A stretch of 64,000 nucleotides of DNA from JAAZKA01 sp034926225 (GTDB lineage: Bacteria; Bacillota; Clostridia; Oscillospirales; QAMX01), in NCBI GenBank assembly GCA_034926225.1, contig JAYFRF010000015.1:1-64000 (forward strand), read 5' to 3'. The notes under the pieces are model-generated. The model worked only from the letters and a program-made list of their open reading frames with translations. It was not told where the DNA came from and searched no databases. Each line of letters opens with the position of its first letter. Position 1 is the first letter of the stretch. Below are positions 50,840 through 58,704 of this stretch, piece by piece. A program made the translations under genes and the position numbers.

Positions 50840-53098
50840 TTACGCGCCGATGCCGGTGTATTTCAGCGCTTCGGTCTGGATGGTGTACAGCTTATAGAAT
50901 TCGCCCTTTTTGCGGATCAGCTCGTCATGTCGGCCGTATTCAGCAACCTTACCGTCCAAAATCACCGCGATGTAGTCGGCGTCGCGCAGGGTGGACAGAC
51001 GGTGGGCAATGGCGATGGTGGTGCGGCCGGATTTGAGGGCGTTTACGGAATCTTGTATTTTACGCTCGGTTTCGGTGTCCATCGCGGCGGTGGCTTCGTC
51101 AAGAATAAGGATTTTCGGGTTTTGGATGATGACGCGCGCGATGGAGAGCCGCTGGCGCTCGCCGCCGGAGAGGTCCTGCCCGCCGGCACCGACACGGGTT
51201 TCATAGGCGTCGGGCAGGCGCATGATGAAGTCGTGTGCCCCGGCGGCCTTCGCCGCGGCAATGACCTCTTCCATCGGCGCGTCGGGCTTCGCATAACGGA
51301 TGTTATCCGCAATCGAGCCGATAAAGAGGTAAATTTCCTGCGAAACGATGCCGATGTTGCGTCGGACAAGCGCCATCGGCAGAAGCTTTAAGTCGACACC
51401 ATCGATGCGCACCGTCCCTTCCGTGGGGTCGTACAGACGCGCCATCAGGTTCGCCATCGTGGACTTACCCGCACCGGCTTTGCCGACGATGCCGAGCATT
51501 TGCCCGGCTTCTACGGTGAAGCTCATATCGCGCAGCACCGGACGGGCGGGTTCGTACTCAAAGCGGACGTGATCGAACTCGATCTTGCCGTCGATTTCCT
51601 CCTTGGGGAGGGGATGCTCGGCTTCCGCGACGTCGGGTTTTGAGTCGATGATCTCAAAGACGCGCTGCGCGGAGTCCACGCAGCGAGACCACCAGTTGGA
51701 GACCCACGACATGAACTCAAGCGGTCCGTAGAGCATCGACATATACGCGATAAAGGCGATCAGCGTACCGAGGGTCAGCTCCCCGCGCAGTACCATGGTT
51801 CCGCCGATGGCGGTGAGGACGACCTGAGCGGCGAACATCATCAGATAGACGAGAGGGAAAGCTGTCGTCTCCGTGTTCGACAGGCGGATTTCGGCCGCGG
51901 CGAGGTTGCCGGAATGAGAGTCAAAGCGGGACAGCTCGGTGTCCTCCTTGGAGAACGCCTTGATGACACGCTGGCCGGAAAGTGTGTCGGAGACGACGGA
52001 GGAAAGCTTTGCGTCGTGTACCCAGAGCCGGTGATGGAGGGGCCGGAAGACCTTCCACATGATCTTGAAGAAGATCAGCACCAGCGGAATGGCAGCGATG
52101 GCGATGAGGGAGAGTTTCCAGCTCATCGAAATCATGAACGCGGCGACGCCGATGAAGAGGACGGAGTTGACGATCAGGTACGGCACGCCGTCGAGGAAAA
52201 ACCAGTAAATGTTATTCGCATCTCGGTTTACACGCGTCATGAGGGCGCCGGTCTGCTTGGAGGTGTAATACCCCGTCGAGAGCCGCTGCATGGCGGTAAA
52301 AATTTTCAGCTTCAGATCGTAGACAATCCACGGCATGATGCTCCCTAGGACCCAGGTATAGAGGACGTTCATCAGCGTGTTCATCAGCCTAACGGCGAAG
52401 ATCAGCAGGACGATGGCAAGGACCATGCCGTAAAAGCGCCCGTTTGCGACGAGCACCTCGTCGTATAAAAGCTTTGACCCGACGTAAGGGGTCAGCAGCG
52501 AGAAGCCGGTCGCGAGGAACATCGTCAGGATGATCGCCGTGACCTGCTTTCCGTAGTCCTTGAAGTACCCTAAAAGGCGCATTGTGATAGAAACACGTCC
52601 CGAGCAGTTCGGGCAGACACGGCGGCCTTCCTCGGGGTACGGCATGCCGCATTTCGGGCAGAACGGCGACACATACGGTGGCATGCGCGGTGTCTCGCCT
52701 TCGAGATAGGCGTTATAGGCACGCGCAAAGTCTTCCATTGCCTTGGTGCGCCCGATGGAGGCGACCGCGAGGACGATGGGGTCGCCGTCGGTGTCCGCGA
52801 GCAGGCGGGAGGTGGCGATCTGCCGCTCGACGCGGAGGTTTTTGTAAGCGCGGACAGGTGCGGTGGTAAATCCCGTTTCAGCAAAGACGCTCTCGAGTTT
52901 TCGTGCGCGGTCGACGCGCCGCAGCTCGACCGTACCGGTGATCGTTATGAGCGTATTCGCGTCGAAGGCCAGAAGCGTTTCTCCGGGGGATTCCTCCGGC
53001 AGAAGGTCGCCTTCGAAGTAGAAGAGTATGTTTTCCGCATCGGCCCGTTCGTGGATGAGTACGTCTACAAGCCGGGGCGGAAGATGTGTTTTTGGCAT
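50840..53098 (-). CDS. ABC exporter (fused permease/ATPase) with zinc-ribbon N-terminal domain, first gene of operon
   Basis: This 752-residue half-exporter has a longer N-terminal domain (1-140), a zinc ribbon CPKC-CPNC (Cys147, 150, 162, 165), a six-helix type I membrane domain (about 175-490) and an ATPase with VGKAGAGKST, LSGGERQRLSIARVI, ILILDEATAAMD and AHRLST. It shares architecture with the last gene of the operon but differs in sequence, so a heterodimer is plausible. AAAGGAT lies 6 bases before the ATG. The operon promoter lies at 53156-53185. Confidence 0.88.
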   Translation of the reverse strand: MPKTHLPPRLVDVLIHERADAENILFYFEGDLLPEESPGETLLAFDANTLITITGTVELRRVDRARKLESVFAETGFTTAPVRAYKNLRVERQIATSRLLADTDGDPIVLAVASIGRTKAMEDFARAYNAYLEGETPRMPPYVSPFCPKCGMPYPEEGRRVCPNCSGRVSITMRLLGYFKDYGKQVTAIILTMFLATGFSLLTPYVGSKLLYDEVLVANGRFYGMVLAIVLLIFAVRLMNTLMNVLYTWVLGSIMPWIVYDLKLKIFTAMQRLSTGYYTSKQTGALMTRVNRDANNIYWFFLDGVPYLIVNSVLFIGVAAFMISMSWKLSLIAIAAIPLVLIFFKIMWKVFRPLHHRLWVHDAKLSSVVSDTLSGQRVIKAFSKEDTELSRFDSHSGNLAAAEIRLSNTETTAFPLVYLMMFAAQVVLTAIGGTMVLRGELTLGTLIAFIAYMSMLYGPLEFMSWVSNWWSRCVDSAQRVFEIIDSKPDVAEAEHPLPKEEIDGKIEFDHVRFEYEPARPVLRDMSFTVEAGQMLGIVGKAGAGKSTMANLMARLYDPTEGTVRIDGVDLKLLPMALVRRNIGIVSQEIYLFIGSIADNIRYAKPDAPMEEVIAAAKAAGAHDFIMRLPDAYETRVGAGGQDLSGGERQRLSIARVIIQNPKILILDEATAAMDTETERKIQDSVNALKSGRTTIAIAHRLSTLRDADYIAVILDGKVAEYGRHDELIRKKGEFYKLYTIQTEALKYTGIGA

Positions 53099-53155
53099 AT
53101 ACTATCCTTTCTGTCTGTATGGATTATAGTGGTGGAACGCGAGCCGACGAGAGCT

Positions 53156-53185
53156 ATTCTAACAAACTTGTGTATGGTTTGTCAA
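53156..53185 (-). promoter_or_regulatory. Sigma-A promoter of the exporter operon
   Basis: On the minus strand TTGACA (53180-53185) and TAGAAT (53156-53161) are 18 bases apart. A second TATAAT at 53123-53128 lacks a -35. Confidence 0.78.
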
Positions 53186-53510
53186 CCCAATTATGAACAA
53201 ATTTGGCAGTTGTAATATAAGTGTAACGGAAAGTGAAAAATAACGTTTATACACGCTCTGATTATTGCAGATATTGTTACAGACAATAATCAAAGGGCCG
53301 CTTCACAAACGAACATCGGTTTTGTGTTGCAAAGTCGTAACACGAGTGCCACGCTCTTGTCCGGCGTCGTAATAAAAACGCAAAACGAAATGCGGCGAGG
53401 GGGGGATTCCAGCCGAACCGTGTACGCAGAGCTCCCGCGCGGGTTATAGGAAATATACGCGCGTCATACCGCAGCCCCATGCACAGTCGTCTTGTCAAAC
53501 TGGTAGATCT
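53186..53510. other. Non-coding gap between exporter operon and candidate RNA
   Basis: I see no gene here. A minus-strand frame spans much of it, but its product looks like random sequence and has no ribosome site. A 9-bp inverted repeat, TGATTATTG (53259-53267) and CAATAATCA (53284-53292), is an operator-like dyad 75-110 bases upstream of the exporter promoter. Confidence 0.6.
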
Positions 53511-53538
53511 AAAAAACGGCGCTTCTGTCACAGCGCCG
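53511..53538 (-). terminator. Minus-strand intrinsic terminator
   Basis: On the minus strand CGGCGCT (53532-53538) pairs with AGCGCCG (53517-53523) around an 8-base loop and is followed by TTTTTTAG. No protein gene lies just upstream of it, which points to a short RNA or leader transcript. Confidence 0.78.
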
Positions 53539-53640
53539 GGGACAGTATCGCATAAACCCCGACGTGGATGCCACGGTATCCGCATGAAATACGTCTCAGG
53601 GGCTTCTGGAACCTGTGAAATTGGCGCTATGTAAAATGAA
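53511..53640 (-). ncRNA. Candidate structured RNA with riboswitch-like terminator
   Basis: This minus-strand segment folds well. CATAGCGCC (53623-53631) can pair with GGCGCTGTG (53529-53537) to close the whole domain, but the same GGCGCT is also the 5' arm of the terminator, so the two pairings exclude each other. Inside, 53599-53605 pairs with 53554-53560 and, after a 3-base bulge, 53591-53595 pairs with 53561-53565. A TATTAT at 53647-53652 could be its -10. No known riboswitch class was recognised. The nearest downstream gene is the exporter operon about 410 bases away, so it may be a stand-alone small RNA. Confidence 0.4.
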
Positions 53641-53765
53641 ATGAAAATAATACAAAATTGCATTATCATCAAAAACGCAAATTGTGAAATCGAACAATAT
53701 CAGTCTGACAAACACGCGACGAAAACTGCATCGTATAAATAAAGAAAGTTTAAATACAGTTATAC

Positions 53766-53794
53766 TTGACAATTTATGCACAAAGGTGTATCTT
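53766..53794 (+). promoter_or_regulatory. Sigma-A promoter of gdhA
   Basis: TTGACA (53766-53771) and TATCTT (53789-53794) are 17 bases apart. The leader of about 145 bases holds two competing hairpins that share CCTGCA at 53871-53876. Confidence 0.72.
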
Positions 53795-53946
53795 AATAAC
53801 AATAACCCCAGCGTGCGGTCGAAAAACGAGAAAAGTCAGCGTTTTAGAAATGCAGGAAGGCTTGCAGCATCCTGCAAGATATGCATGGGCCGCTTGTGAA
53901 AAACGCAGGAGCTATCATTTTATATCAGGGAGTTGCATCGAAAACT

Positions 53947-55296
53947 ATGGATCTGTCCAATAGCTATTTATCCGGCATTTACACGGATGTATGCCGTCGT
54001 AATCCGGGTGCCGTCGAGTTCCATCAGGCGGTACGCGAGGTGCTGCAGTCTTTGACGCCGGTCATCGAACGCCGTGCGGACATCGTAGACGCGGGCATCG
54101 TGGATCGTGTCGTGGAGCCGGAACGTCTGATTCAGTTCCGCGTATCGTGGGTGGACGACTCGGGCCGTGTGCGCGTCAACCGCGGCGTACGTGTGCAGTT
54201 CAACTCCGCCTTAGGCCCGTATAAGGGCGGACTGCGCTTCCATCCGTCGGTGAACCTGTCAATTCTTAAGTTCTTAGGCTTTGAACAGATTTTTAAAAAC
54301 TCCTTGACCGGGCTGCCTCTGGGCGGCGCGAAGGGAGGCTCGGACTTCGATCCGAAGGGCAAGAGCGAAGGTGAGATCATGCGCTTCTGCCAGAGCTTCA
54401 TGATCGAGCTGTCCAAACATATTGGCGCGGATACCGACGTTCCGGCGGGCGACATCGGCGTCGGCGGCCGTGAGATCGGATTCCTTTATGGCCAGTATAA
54501 GCGCCTGACCGACCAGACCACCGGTGTTCTGACCGGTAAGGGTATGAGTTTCGGCGGCTCCCTCGTGCGTCGCGAAGCGACGGGGTATGGTCTGTGCTAC
54601 TTTACCGAGGAGATGCTCAAGAGCGCGGGCAGGAAGTTTGACGGTGCAACCGTGCTTGTTTCCGGCTCCGGCAACGTGGCGTTGTATGCGACGCAGAAGG
54701 CCCAGCAGCTCGGCGCGAACGTCGTCGCGATGAGCGATTCCGCGGGCTATGTCTACGACAAAAAGGGTATCAACCTCGACATCATGCGTCAGATCAAGGA
54801 GGTCGAGCGCGGTCGTATCGTCGAATATGCGCGCCGTGTCCCGTCGGCGGTGTTCACCCCCAACTGCAGGGACATCTGGACGATTCCCTGCGATATCGCA
54901 CTGCCGTGCGCGACGCAGAACGAAATCGACGAGGAATCCGCTTACGAACTGATCAAAAACGGCTGTATCTGTGTTTCGGAAGGCGCGAACATGCCGTCGA
55001 CACCGGAAGCGATCAACGCGTTCATCAAGAACGGCGTGCTGTACGGGCCGGCGAAGGCCGCGAATGCCGGCGGCGTCGCGACGTCGGGGCTCGAGATGAG
55101 CCAGAACTCCATTCGTATGGGGTGGACGTTCGAGGAAGTCGATAAGCGCTTACAGGACATTATGCGCAACATCTACAAGAACAGCTACCACGCCGCAGAA
55201 GAATACGGCTACGAAGGTAACATGATGATCGGCGCGAACATCGCAGGCTTCCTGAAGGTCGCCGAAGCGATGCTGGCCTACGGTATCACATATTAA
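53947..55296 (+). CDS. gdhA: NADP-type glutamate dehydrogenase
   Basis: This 449-residue hexameric-type enzyme makes glutamate from 2-oxoglutarate and ammonia. It shows RNPGAVEFHQAVREVLQSL, the glutamate/lysine region GPYKGGLRFHPSVNLSILK, the catalytic LPLGGAKGGSDFDPKGK, PAGDIGVGGREIGFL and the nucleotide loop VSGSGNVALYATQKA. The start at 53947 matches the family N terminus; an in-frame ATG at 53881 would add 22 unrelated residues. GGGAG lies 16 bases upstream, a long spacing. It stands alone with its own promoter and terminator. Confidence 0.95.
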   Translation: MDLSNSYLSGIYTDVCRRNPGAVEFHQAVREVLQSLTPVIERRADIVDAGIVDRVVEPERLIQFRVSWVDDSGRVRVNRGVRVQFNSALGPYKGGLRFHPSVNLSILKFLGFEQIFKNSLTGLPLGGAKGGSDFDPKGKSEGEIMRFCQSFMIELSKHIGADTDVPAGDIGVGGREIGFLYGQYKRLTDQTTGVLTGKGMSFGGSLVRREATGYGLCYFTEEMLKSAGRKFDGATVLVSGSGNVALYATQKAQQLGANVVAMSDSAGYVYDKKGINLDIMRQIKEVERGRIVEYARRVPSAVFTPNCRDIWTIPCDIALPCATQNEIDEESAYELIKNGCICVSEGANMPSTPEAINAFIKNGVLYGPAKAANAGGVATSGLEMSQNSIRMGWTFEEVDKRLQDIMRNIYKNSYHAAEEYGYEGNMMIGANIAGFLKVAEAMLAYGITY

Positions 55297-55314
55297 ACAA
55301 TCGGGTGATCAGAT

Positions 55315-55346
55315 CAGCGGGGATGAGAAATCGTCTCCGCTGTTTT
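55315..55346 (+). terminator. Terminator of gdhA with GAAA tetraloop
   Basis: A 12-bp stem (55315-55326 with 55331-55342, two G-U pairs) is capped by GAAA and followed by TTTT. The convergent HD gene ends at 55345 inside its T-run. Confidence 0.85.
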
Positions 55347-56025
55347 AACCCTCCAGCTGATGGGACAGCAGCTGTAACCCGTTTCGATACGAGCCCGCGG
55401 TTTCACGAAAAAGACTGTCATAGAAAGCGATTGCGGTATGCTGCCGTTCCCGGGCGATCTCCCGTCCACGTTCGGTAAAGAATTTACCATAGAGCCTCTC
55501 GAGTTTATGCTTGTACTCCTCAAAAAAAGAGGGCGAGATATCAGCGGTACCGTCGGAGACCTCCCCATCATCCGTAAGTGAGTACAGCGGCTCCCCTATA
55601 CGCCCATTGTAAAGGAGAGTACGGGCGATACCGATCGCGCCGGACGCTTCGACCTTATCCGCGTCAAAGAGGATTTTTTCCTCAATAGCGGCAGGCGGAT
55701 TGTCGTTCCGGAATCGGTGTACGCGGATACATTGAGCGACGCGGCCGGCACAATCCGCGCTATAACCGTGAGCAGTCAAAAAGTGGTATGCCATATCCGC
55801 CCCGATGGCGGCATGACAAAGCGCGGGATTTGCAAATTGCTCTCCGCGCCCGATATCATGCAGAAGGCAGGCCGCGATCAGGACATCATAATCCACATCG
55901 CGTTCCCGTCCGGCAATGTCCAGAGCGACATATAAAACACGGTAGATATGGTCTTTATCATGCGCACTATCCCCCATGCAGGATAGCATATAGGTTTCCA
56001 GCAGGGCATAATCAGTTTTTCGCAT
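55345..56025 (-). CDS. HD-domain phosphohydrolase of unknown substrate
   Basis: This 226-residue protein has an HD metal site: His26 in AHDKDHIYRV, His56-Asp57 in CLLHDIGRGEQF, a further histidine in CHAAIGADMA and Asp in LFDADKVEA. It resembles the YedJ-like HD phosphohydrolases more than (p)ppGpp or cyclic-dinucleotide enzymes. No partner domain is fused. TAGGAGC lies 7 bases before the ATG. Upstream (56026-56117) a 10-bp inverted repeat (56060-56069 with 56078-56087) is the only structure seen. Confidence 0.82.
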   Translation of the reverse strand: MRKTDYALLETYMLSCMGDSAHDKDHIYRVLYVALDIAGRERDVDYDVLIAACLLHDIGRGEQFANPALCHAAIGADMAYHFLTAHGYSADCAGRVAQCIRVHRFRNDNPPAAIEEKILFDADKVEASGAIGIARTLLYNGRIGEPLYSLTDDGEVSDGTADISPSFFEEYKHKLERLYGKFFTERGREIARERQHTAIAFYDSLFRETAGSYRNGLQLLSHQLEG

Positions 56026-56117
56026 AATAACGCTCCTATTTTCTTTTCTGCTTCAATGTTGCTTTCTTTACCGGTTGAAAGAAAGCAGCCCTAGGGTGCA
56101 GGGGGCGGAGTCTTGGG

Positions 56118-56157
56118 ATAAAAAACGAGGCTGTTTTCTTTTTAGAAAACAGCCTCG
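56118..56157 (-). terminator. Terminator of the rpmG-secE-nusG-rplK-rplA operon
   Basis: On the minus strand a perfect 13-bp stem (56145-56157 with 56126-56138) is followed by TTTTTTATCC. It cuts the operon after rplA. Confidence 0.93.
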
Positions 56158-56170
56158 TAAAAGAACATAC

Positions 56171-56866
56171 TTATGCGTCGAGCTTCAAGGGGTTAACCTT
56201 GATGCCGGGGCCCATCGTGGCGGCGACGACGCAGGAGCGGATATACTGACCCTTGGCGGCGGCGGGCTTGGCCTTGATGATCGCACCGAGGAGGGTGTTA
56301 AAGTTCTCGGTGAGCTTCTCGGAGCCAAAGCTGGCCTTGCCGATCGGGCAGTGAATGATGTTCGTTTTATCGAGACGGTACTCGATCTTACCGGCCTTCG
56401 CCTCGGCGACGGCACGGCCGACGTCGGGGGTAACGGTGCCGGCCTTCGGGTTCGGCATGAGGCCCTTCGGACCGAGAACACGACCGAGACGGCCGACGAC
56501 ACCCATCATGTCCGGGGACGCGATGACGACGTCAAAATCGAACCAGTTTTCCTTCTGAATTTTCTCGACGAGATCCATCTCGCCGACGTAATCCGCGCCG
56601 GCATCCTTGGCAGCCTGCACACGGTCGCCCTTCGCAAAGACGAGGACGCGAACTTTCTTACCGGTACCATGGGGAAGGACGATCGCGCCACGGACCTGCT
56701 GGTCGGCGTGACGGGAGTCGACGCCCAGACGGACATGGACTTCGACGGTTTCGTCGAACTTCGCGGTAGCGGTCTTGACGGCGGTATCCATCGCCTCGGC
56801 GGGATCATAGAGCTTCGCGCGGTCGATGACCTTTGCGTTATCCTTATACTTCTTACCTCTAAACAT
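56171..56866 (-). CDS. rplA: Large ribosomal subunit protein L1
   Basis: This 231-residue protein binds 23S rRNA at the L1 stalk and can repress its own operon. It shows AMDTAVKTATAKFDETVEVH, VLPHGTGKKVRVLVFAKGD, the conserved MGVVGRLGRVLGPKGLMPNP and GTVTPDVGRAV. It starts 6 bases after rplK and is the last gene before a strong terminator; rplJ and rplL do not follow. Confidence 0.97.
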   Translation of the reverse strand: MFRGKKYKDNAKVIDRAKLYDPAEAMDTAVKTATAKFDETVEVHVRLGVDSRHADQQVRGAIVLPHGTGKKVRVLVFAKGDRVQAAKDAGADYVGEMDLVEKIQKENWFDFDVVIASPDMMGVVGRLGRVLGPKGLMPNPKAGTVTPDVGRAVAEAKAGKIEYRLDKTNIIHCPIGKASFGSEKLTENFNTLLGAIIKAKPAAAKGQYIRSCVVAATMGPGIKVNPLKLDA

Positions 56867-56872
56867 ATTCGA

Positions 56873-57298
56873 TTACTCCTCCACCAGAATGCCCATGGAG
56901 CGCGCGGTACCCGCGATCATGCTCATGGCAGCTTCAACCGACGCGGCGTTCAGGTCGGGCATTTTTTGCTCGGCGATCCGGCGGCAGTCGGCCTTTGAAA
57001 GGGTCGCGACCTTCTTGGTGTTCGGCGTCGCGGAGGCGGACTCGAGACCGCAGGCCTTCTTAATGAGGAAGGGCGCCGGCGGTGTCTTGAGGACGAAGGA
57101 GAAGGAACGGTCGGCATAGATCGTGATGACCGTCGGGATGATCATGCCCATATCGGCACGGGTCTTCTCATTGAATTCCTTGGTAAAGCCCATGAGGTTG
57201 ATACCAAAGGGGCCGAGGACGGAGCCGATCGGCGGGGCGGGAGTCGCCTTGCCGGCCGGAATCTGAAGTTTAACGAAACCTACTACTTTCTGTGCCAT
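56873..57298 (-). CDS. rplK: Large ribosomal subunit protein L11
   Basis: This 141-residue protein of the GTPase-associated centre shows VVGFVKLQIPAGKATPAPPI, GPFGINLMGFTKEFNEKT and KTPPAPFLIKKACGLESAS. The length is normal. Upstream, in the gap to nusG, GGACGGAA (57331-57338) pairs with TTCCGTCC (57348-57355), an intercistronic hairpin that may take part in autoregulation. Confidence 0.97.
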   Translation of the reverse strand: MAQKVVGFVKLQIPAGKATPAPPIGSVLGPFGINLMGFTKEFNEKTRADMGMIIPTVITIYADRSFSFVLKTPPAPFLIKKACGLESASATPNTKKVATLSKADCRRIAEQKMPDLNAASVEAAMSMIAGTARSMGILVEE

Positions 57299-57395
57299 TT
57301 ACAGCACCTCCAAACAGATTGTGGTTTTACGGACGGAAAAACAAGTATTCCGTCCTCCCACGGGGGAACGAAAAAGAGAAACGCAAAAGGGTCAA

Positions 57396-57923
57396 TCAAT
57401 AATCGACCCGGGAGACCTGTGTGAGCTCAAGTTCGACGGGGGTTTCGCGGCCGAACATCGAAACGGTGACACGAACGCGATTCGAGTCGATGTCGAGTTC
57501 ATCGACGATACCGACGAAATTGGCAAGCGGGCCTGCCGTGATGCGGACATTGTCGCCGACGGCGTAGGAGACGGTAACGGTCTCCTTGCGATCGATACCG
57601 AGTCCCGAGACCTCGGCGTCCGTCAGGGCGACGGGCTTGGAACCGGGACCGACGAAGCCGGTCACGCCGCGGGTATTGCGGACTACGTGCCAGGAATCGT
57701 CCGTCATGATCATTTTAATGAGCACATAGCCGGGAAAGACCTTGCGCTCGACCTCGACCTGCTTATTGTCGGTGATCTCGGTCACCTTTTCGACAGGGAC
57801 GTTCACCGCGAAGATGAGATCCTGCAGGCGGCGGTTTTCTACCGCCTTTTCGATCGATGATGCTACCTTATTTTCATAACCGGAGTACGTATGGACTACG
57901 TACCAACGGGGTTCCTCGGCCAT
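57396..57923 (-). CDS. nusG: Transcription elongation/termination factor NusG
   Basis: This 175-residue protein has the NGN domain (WYVVHTYSGYENKVASSIEK, then VFPGYVLIKMIMTDDSWHVV) and a C-terminal KOW domain (YAVGDNVRITAGPLANFVGI). NusG binds RNA polymerase at the clamp and links it to Rho or the ribosome. It follows secE by 21 bases in the usual order. Confidence 0.97.
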   Translation of the reverse strand: MAEEPRWYVVHTYSGYENKVASSIEKAVENRRLQDLIFAVNVPVEKVTEITDNKQVEVERKVFPGYVLIKMIMTDDSWHVVRNTRGVTGFVGPGSKPVALTDAEVSGLGIDRKETVTVSYAVGDNVRITAGPLANFVGIVDELDIDSNRVRVTVSMFGRETPVELELTQVSRVDY

Positions 57924-57944
57924 TCTTCATGCTCCTCCTATTGA

Positions 57945-58247
57945 TTAAAACCCAGTGACCAGCGCCAGCAGACCCTTCAGGATCACGCTCTCAAAGAGAA
58001 GATCCATGAGCCAGACGGCGACGGTAACGATCGCGACGACGGAGATAACGACGATCGAGTTGTTTCTGGTGGGCTTCCAGCTGGGCCAAACGACCTTCTT
58101 CACTTCGCCCTTGAGGTCACGACCCCATTTGCCAATGGAGCGGCCGAGCTTTCTGGCGCTTTCGACAAAGCTTTTCTTCTTCGGGACCGGCTTGTCGGAC
58201 TTACGGGCGTCATTCTGCCCGTTTTCGAGATTCTTGTTGTCTTTCAT
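57945..58247 (-). CDS. secE: Preprotein translocase subunit SecE
   Basis: This 100-residue single-helix translocase subunit has a charged N-terminal extension, the conserved cytoplasmic helix LKGEVKKVVWPSWKPTRNNS and one membrane segment (VVISVVAIVTVAVWLMDLLF). It belongs to the SecYEG channel. It lies between rpmG and nusG, the normal place in Bacillota. Confidence 0.95.
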   Translation of the reverse strand: MKDNKNLENGQNDARKSDKPVPKKKSFVESARKLGRSIGKWGRDLKGEVKKVVWPSWKPTRNNSIVVISVVAIVTVAVWLMDLLFESVILKGLLALVTGF

Positions 58248-58265
58248 AAGCTCGAATCCCCTTCT

Positions 58266-58415
58266 TTACTTGGTTTCCTTGTGCGCAGTATGCTTGCGGC
58301 AGAAACGGCAATACTTCGACAACTCGATACGATCGGGCGTATTCTTCTTTTCCTTGAAGGTATTGTAGTTGCGCTGCTTGCATTCGCTGCAGGCGAGAGT
58401 AATCTTGGTACGCAT
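58266..58415 (-). CDS. rpmG: Large ribosomal subunit protein L33
   Basis: Translation of the minus strand gives a 49-residue protein starting MRTKITLACSECKQRNY and ending KYCRFCRKHTAHKETK. Two CxxC pairs (Cys9/12 and Cys36/39) make it a zinc-binding type L33. AAGGAGG lies about 10 bases before the ATG. It is the first gene of the secE-nusG-rplK-rplA operon and is too short for most frame lists. Confidence 0.95.
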   Translation of the reverse strand: MRTKITLACSECKQRNYNTFKEKKNTPDRIELSKYCRFCRKHTAHKETK

Positions 58416-58553
58416 GTCTGACGGCACCTCCTTATGATTCGGTTACGTCGTGCAGGGACAAAACCCCGCCGACACCCTTGAGCCTCCCTGAGCGTCGGGG
58501 TTGAAATCTGCGCACAAAAGCGCATAAAAAAAGAACCCCGCACAGGTAATTTC
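58416..58553 (-). promoter_or_regulatory. Operon leader with alternative hairpins
   Basis: In the leader, CGGGGTT (58534-58540 on the minus strand) can pair with AACCCCG (58496-58502), closing a loop that holds a TGCGC/GCGCA hairpin. The same AACCCC segment can instead pair with the GGGGTT copy at 58462-58467, with CGAC/GTCG continuing the stem, and that second stem is followed by TTTTG. The two folds compete, as in an attenuator. Confidence 0.45.
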
Positions 58554-58582
58554 AGTATAGCATATCCCATTTCGTTTGTCAA
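58554..58582 (-). promoter_or_regulatory. Promoter of the rpmG-to-rplA operon
   Basis: On the minus strand TTGACA (58577-58582) and TATACT (58554-58559, preceded by TGC) are 17 bases apart, a strong extended -10 promoter. Confidence 0.88.
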
Positions 58583-58642
58583 GCGATTTTCGTATAAAAA
58601 CCCCTGTTTTATGTCCGTTTCGTTACATTTATCCGGAAAGGG

Positions 58643-58672
58643 TTGCATAATGCGGCGATGCTATGGTATAAT
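58643..58672 (+). promoter_or_regulatory. Promoter of the small basic protein gene
   Basis: TTGCAT (58643-58648) and TATAAT (58667-58672) are 18 bases apart, 33 bases before the ATG at 58705. Confidence 0.72.
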
Positions 58673-58704
58673 AAAACCATCCCGAGACGAAAGGAAGCAT
58701 GAAA

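Noticed and set aside
53277..53672. A 131-residue minus-strand frame and a 71-residue plus-strand frame (53684-53899) in the gap before gdhA
   Set aside because: The products look random in composition, there is no ribosome site, and the minus-strand frame is crossed by an intrinsic terminator at 53511-53538.
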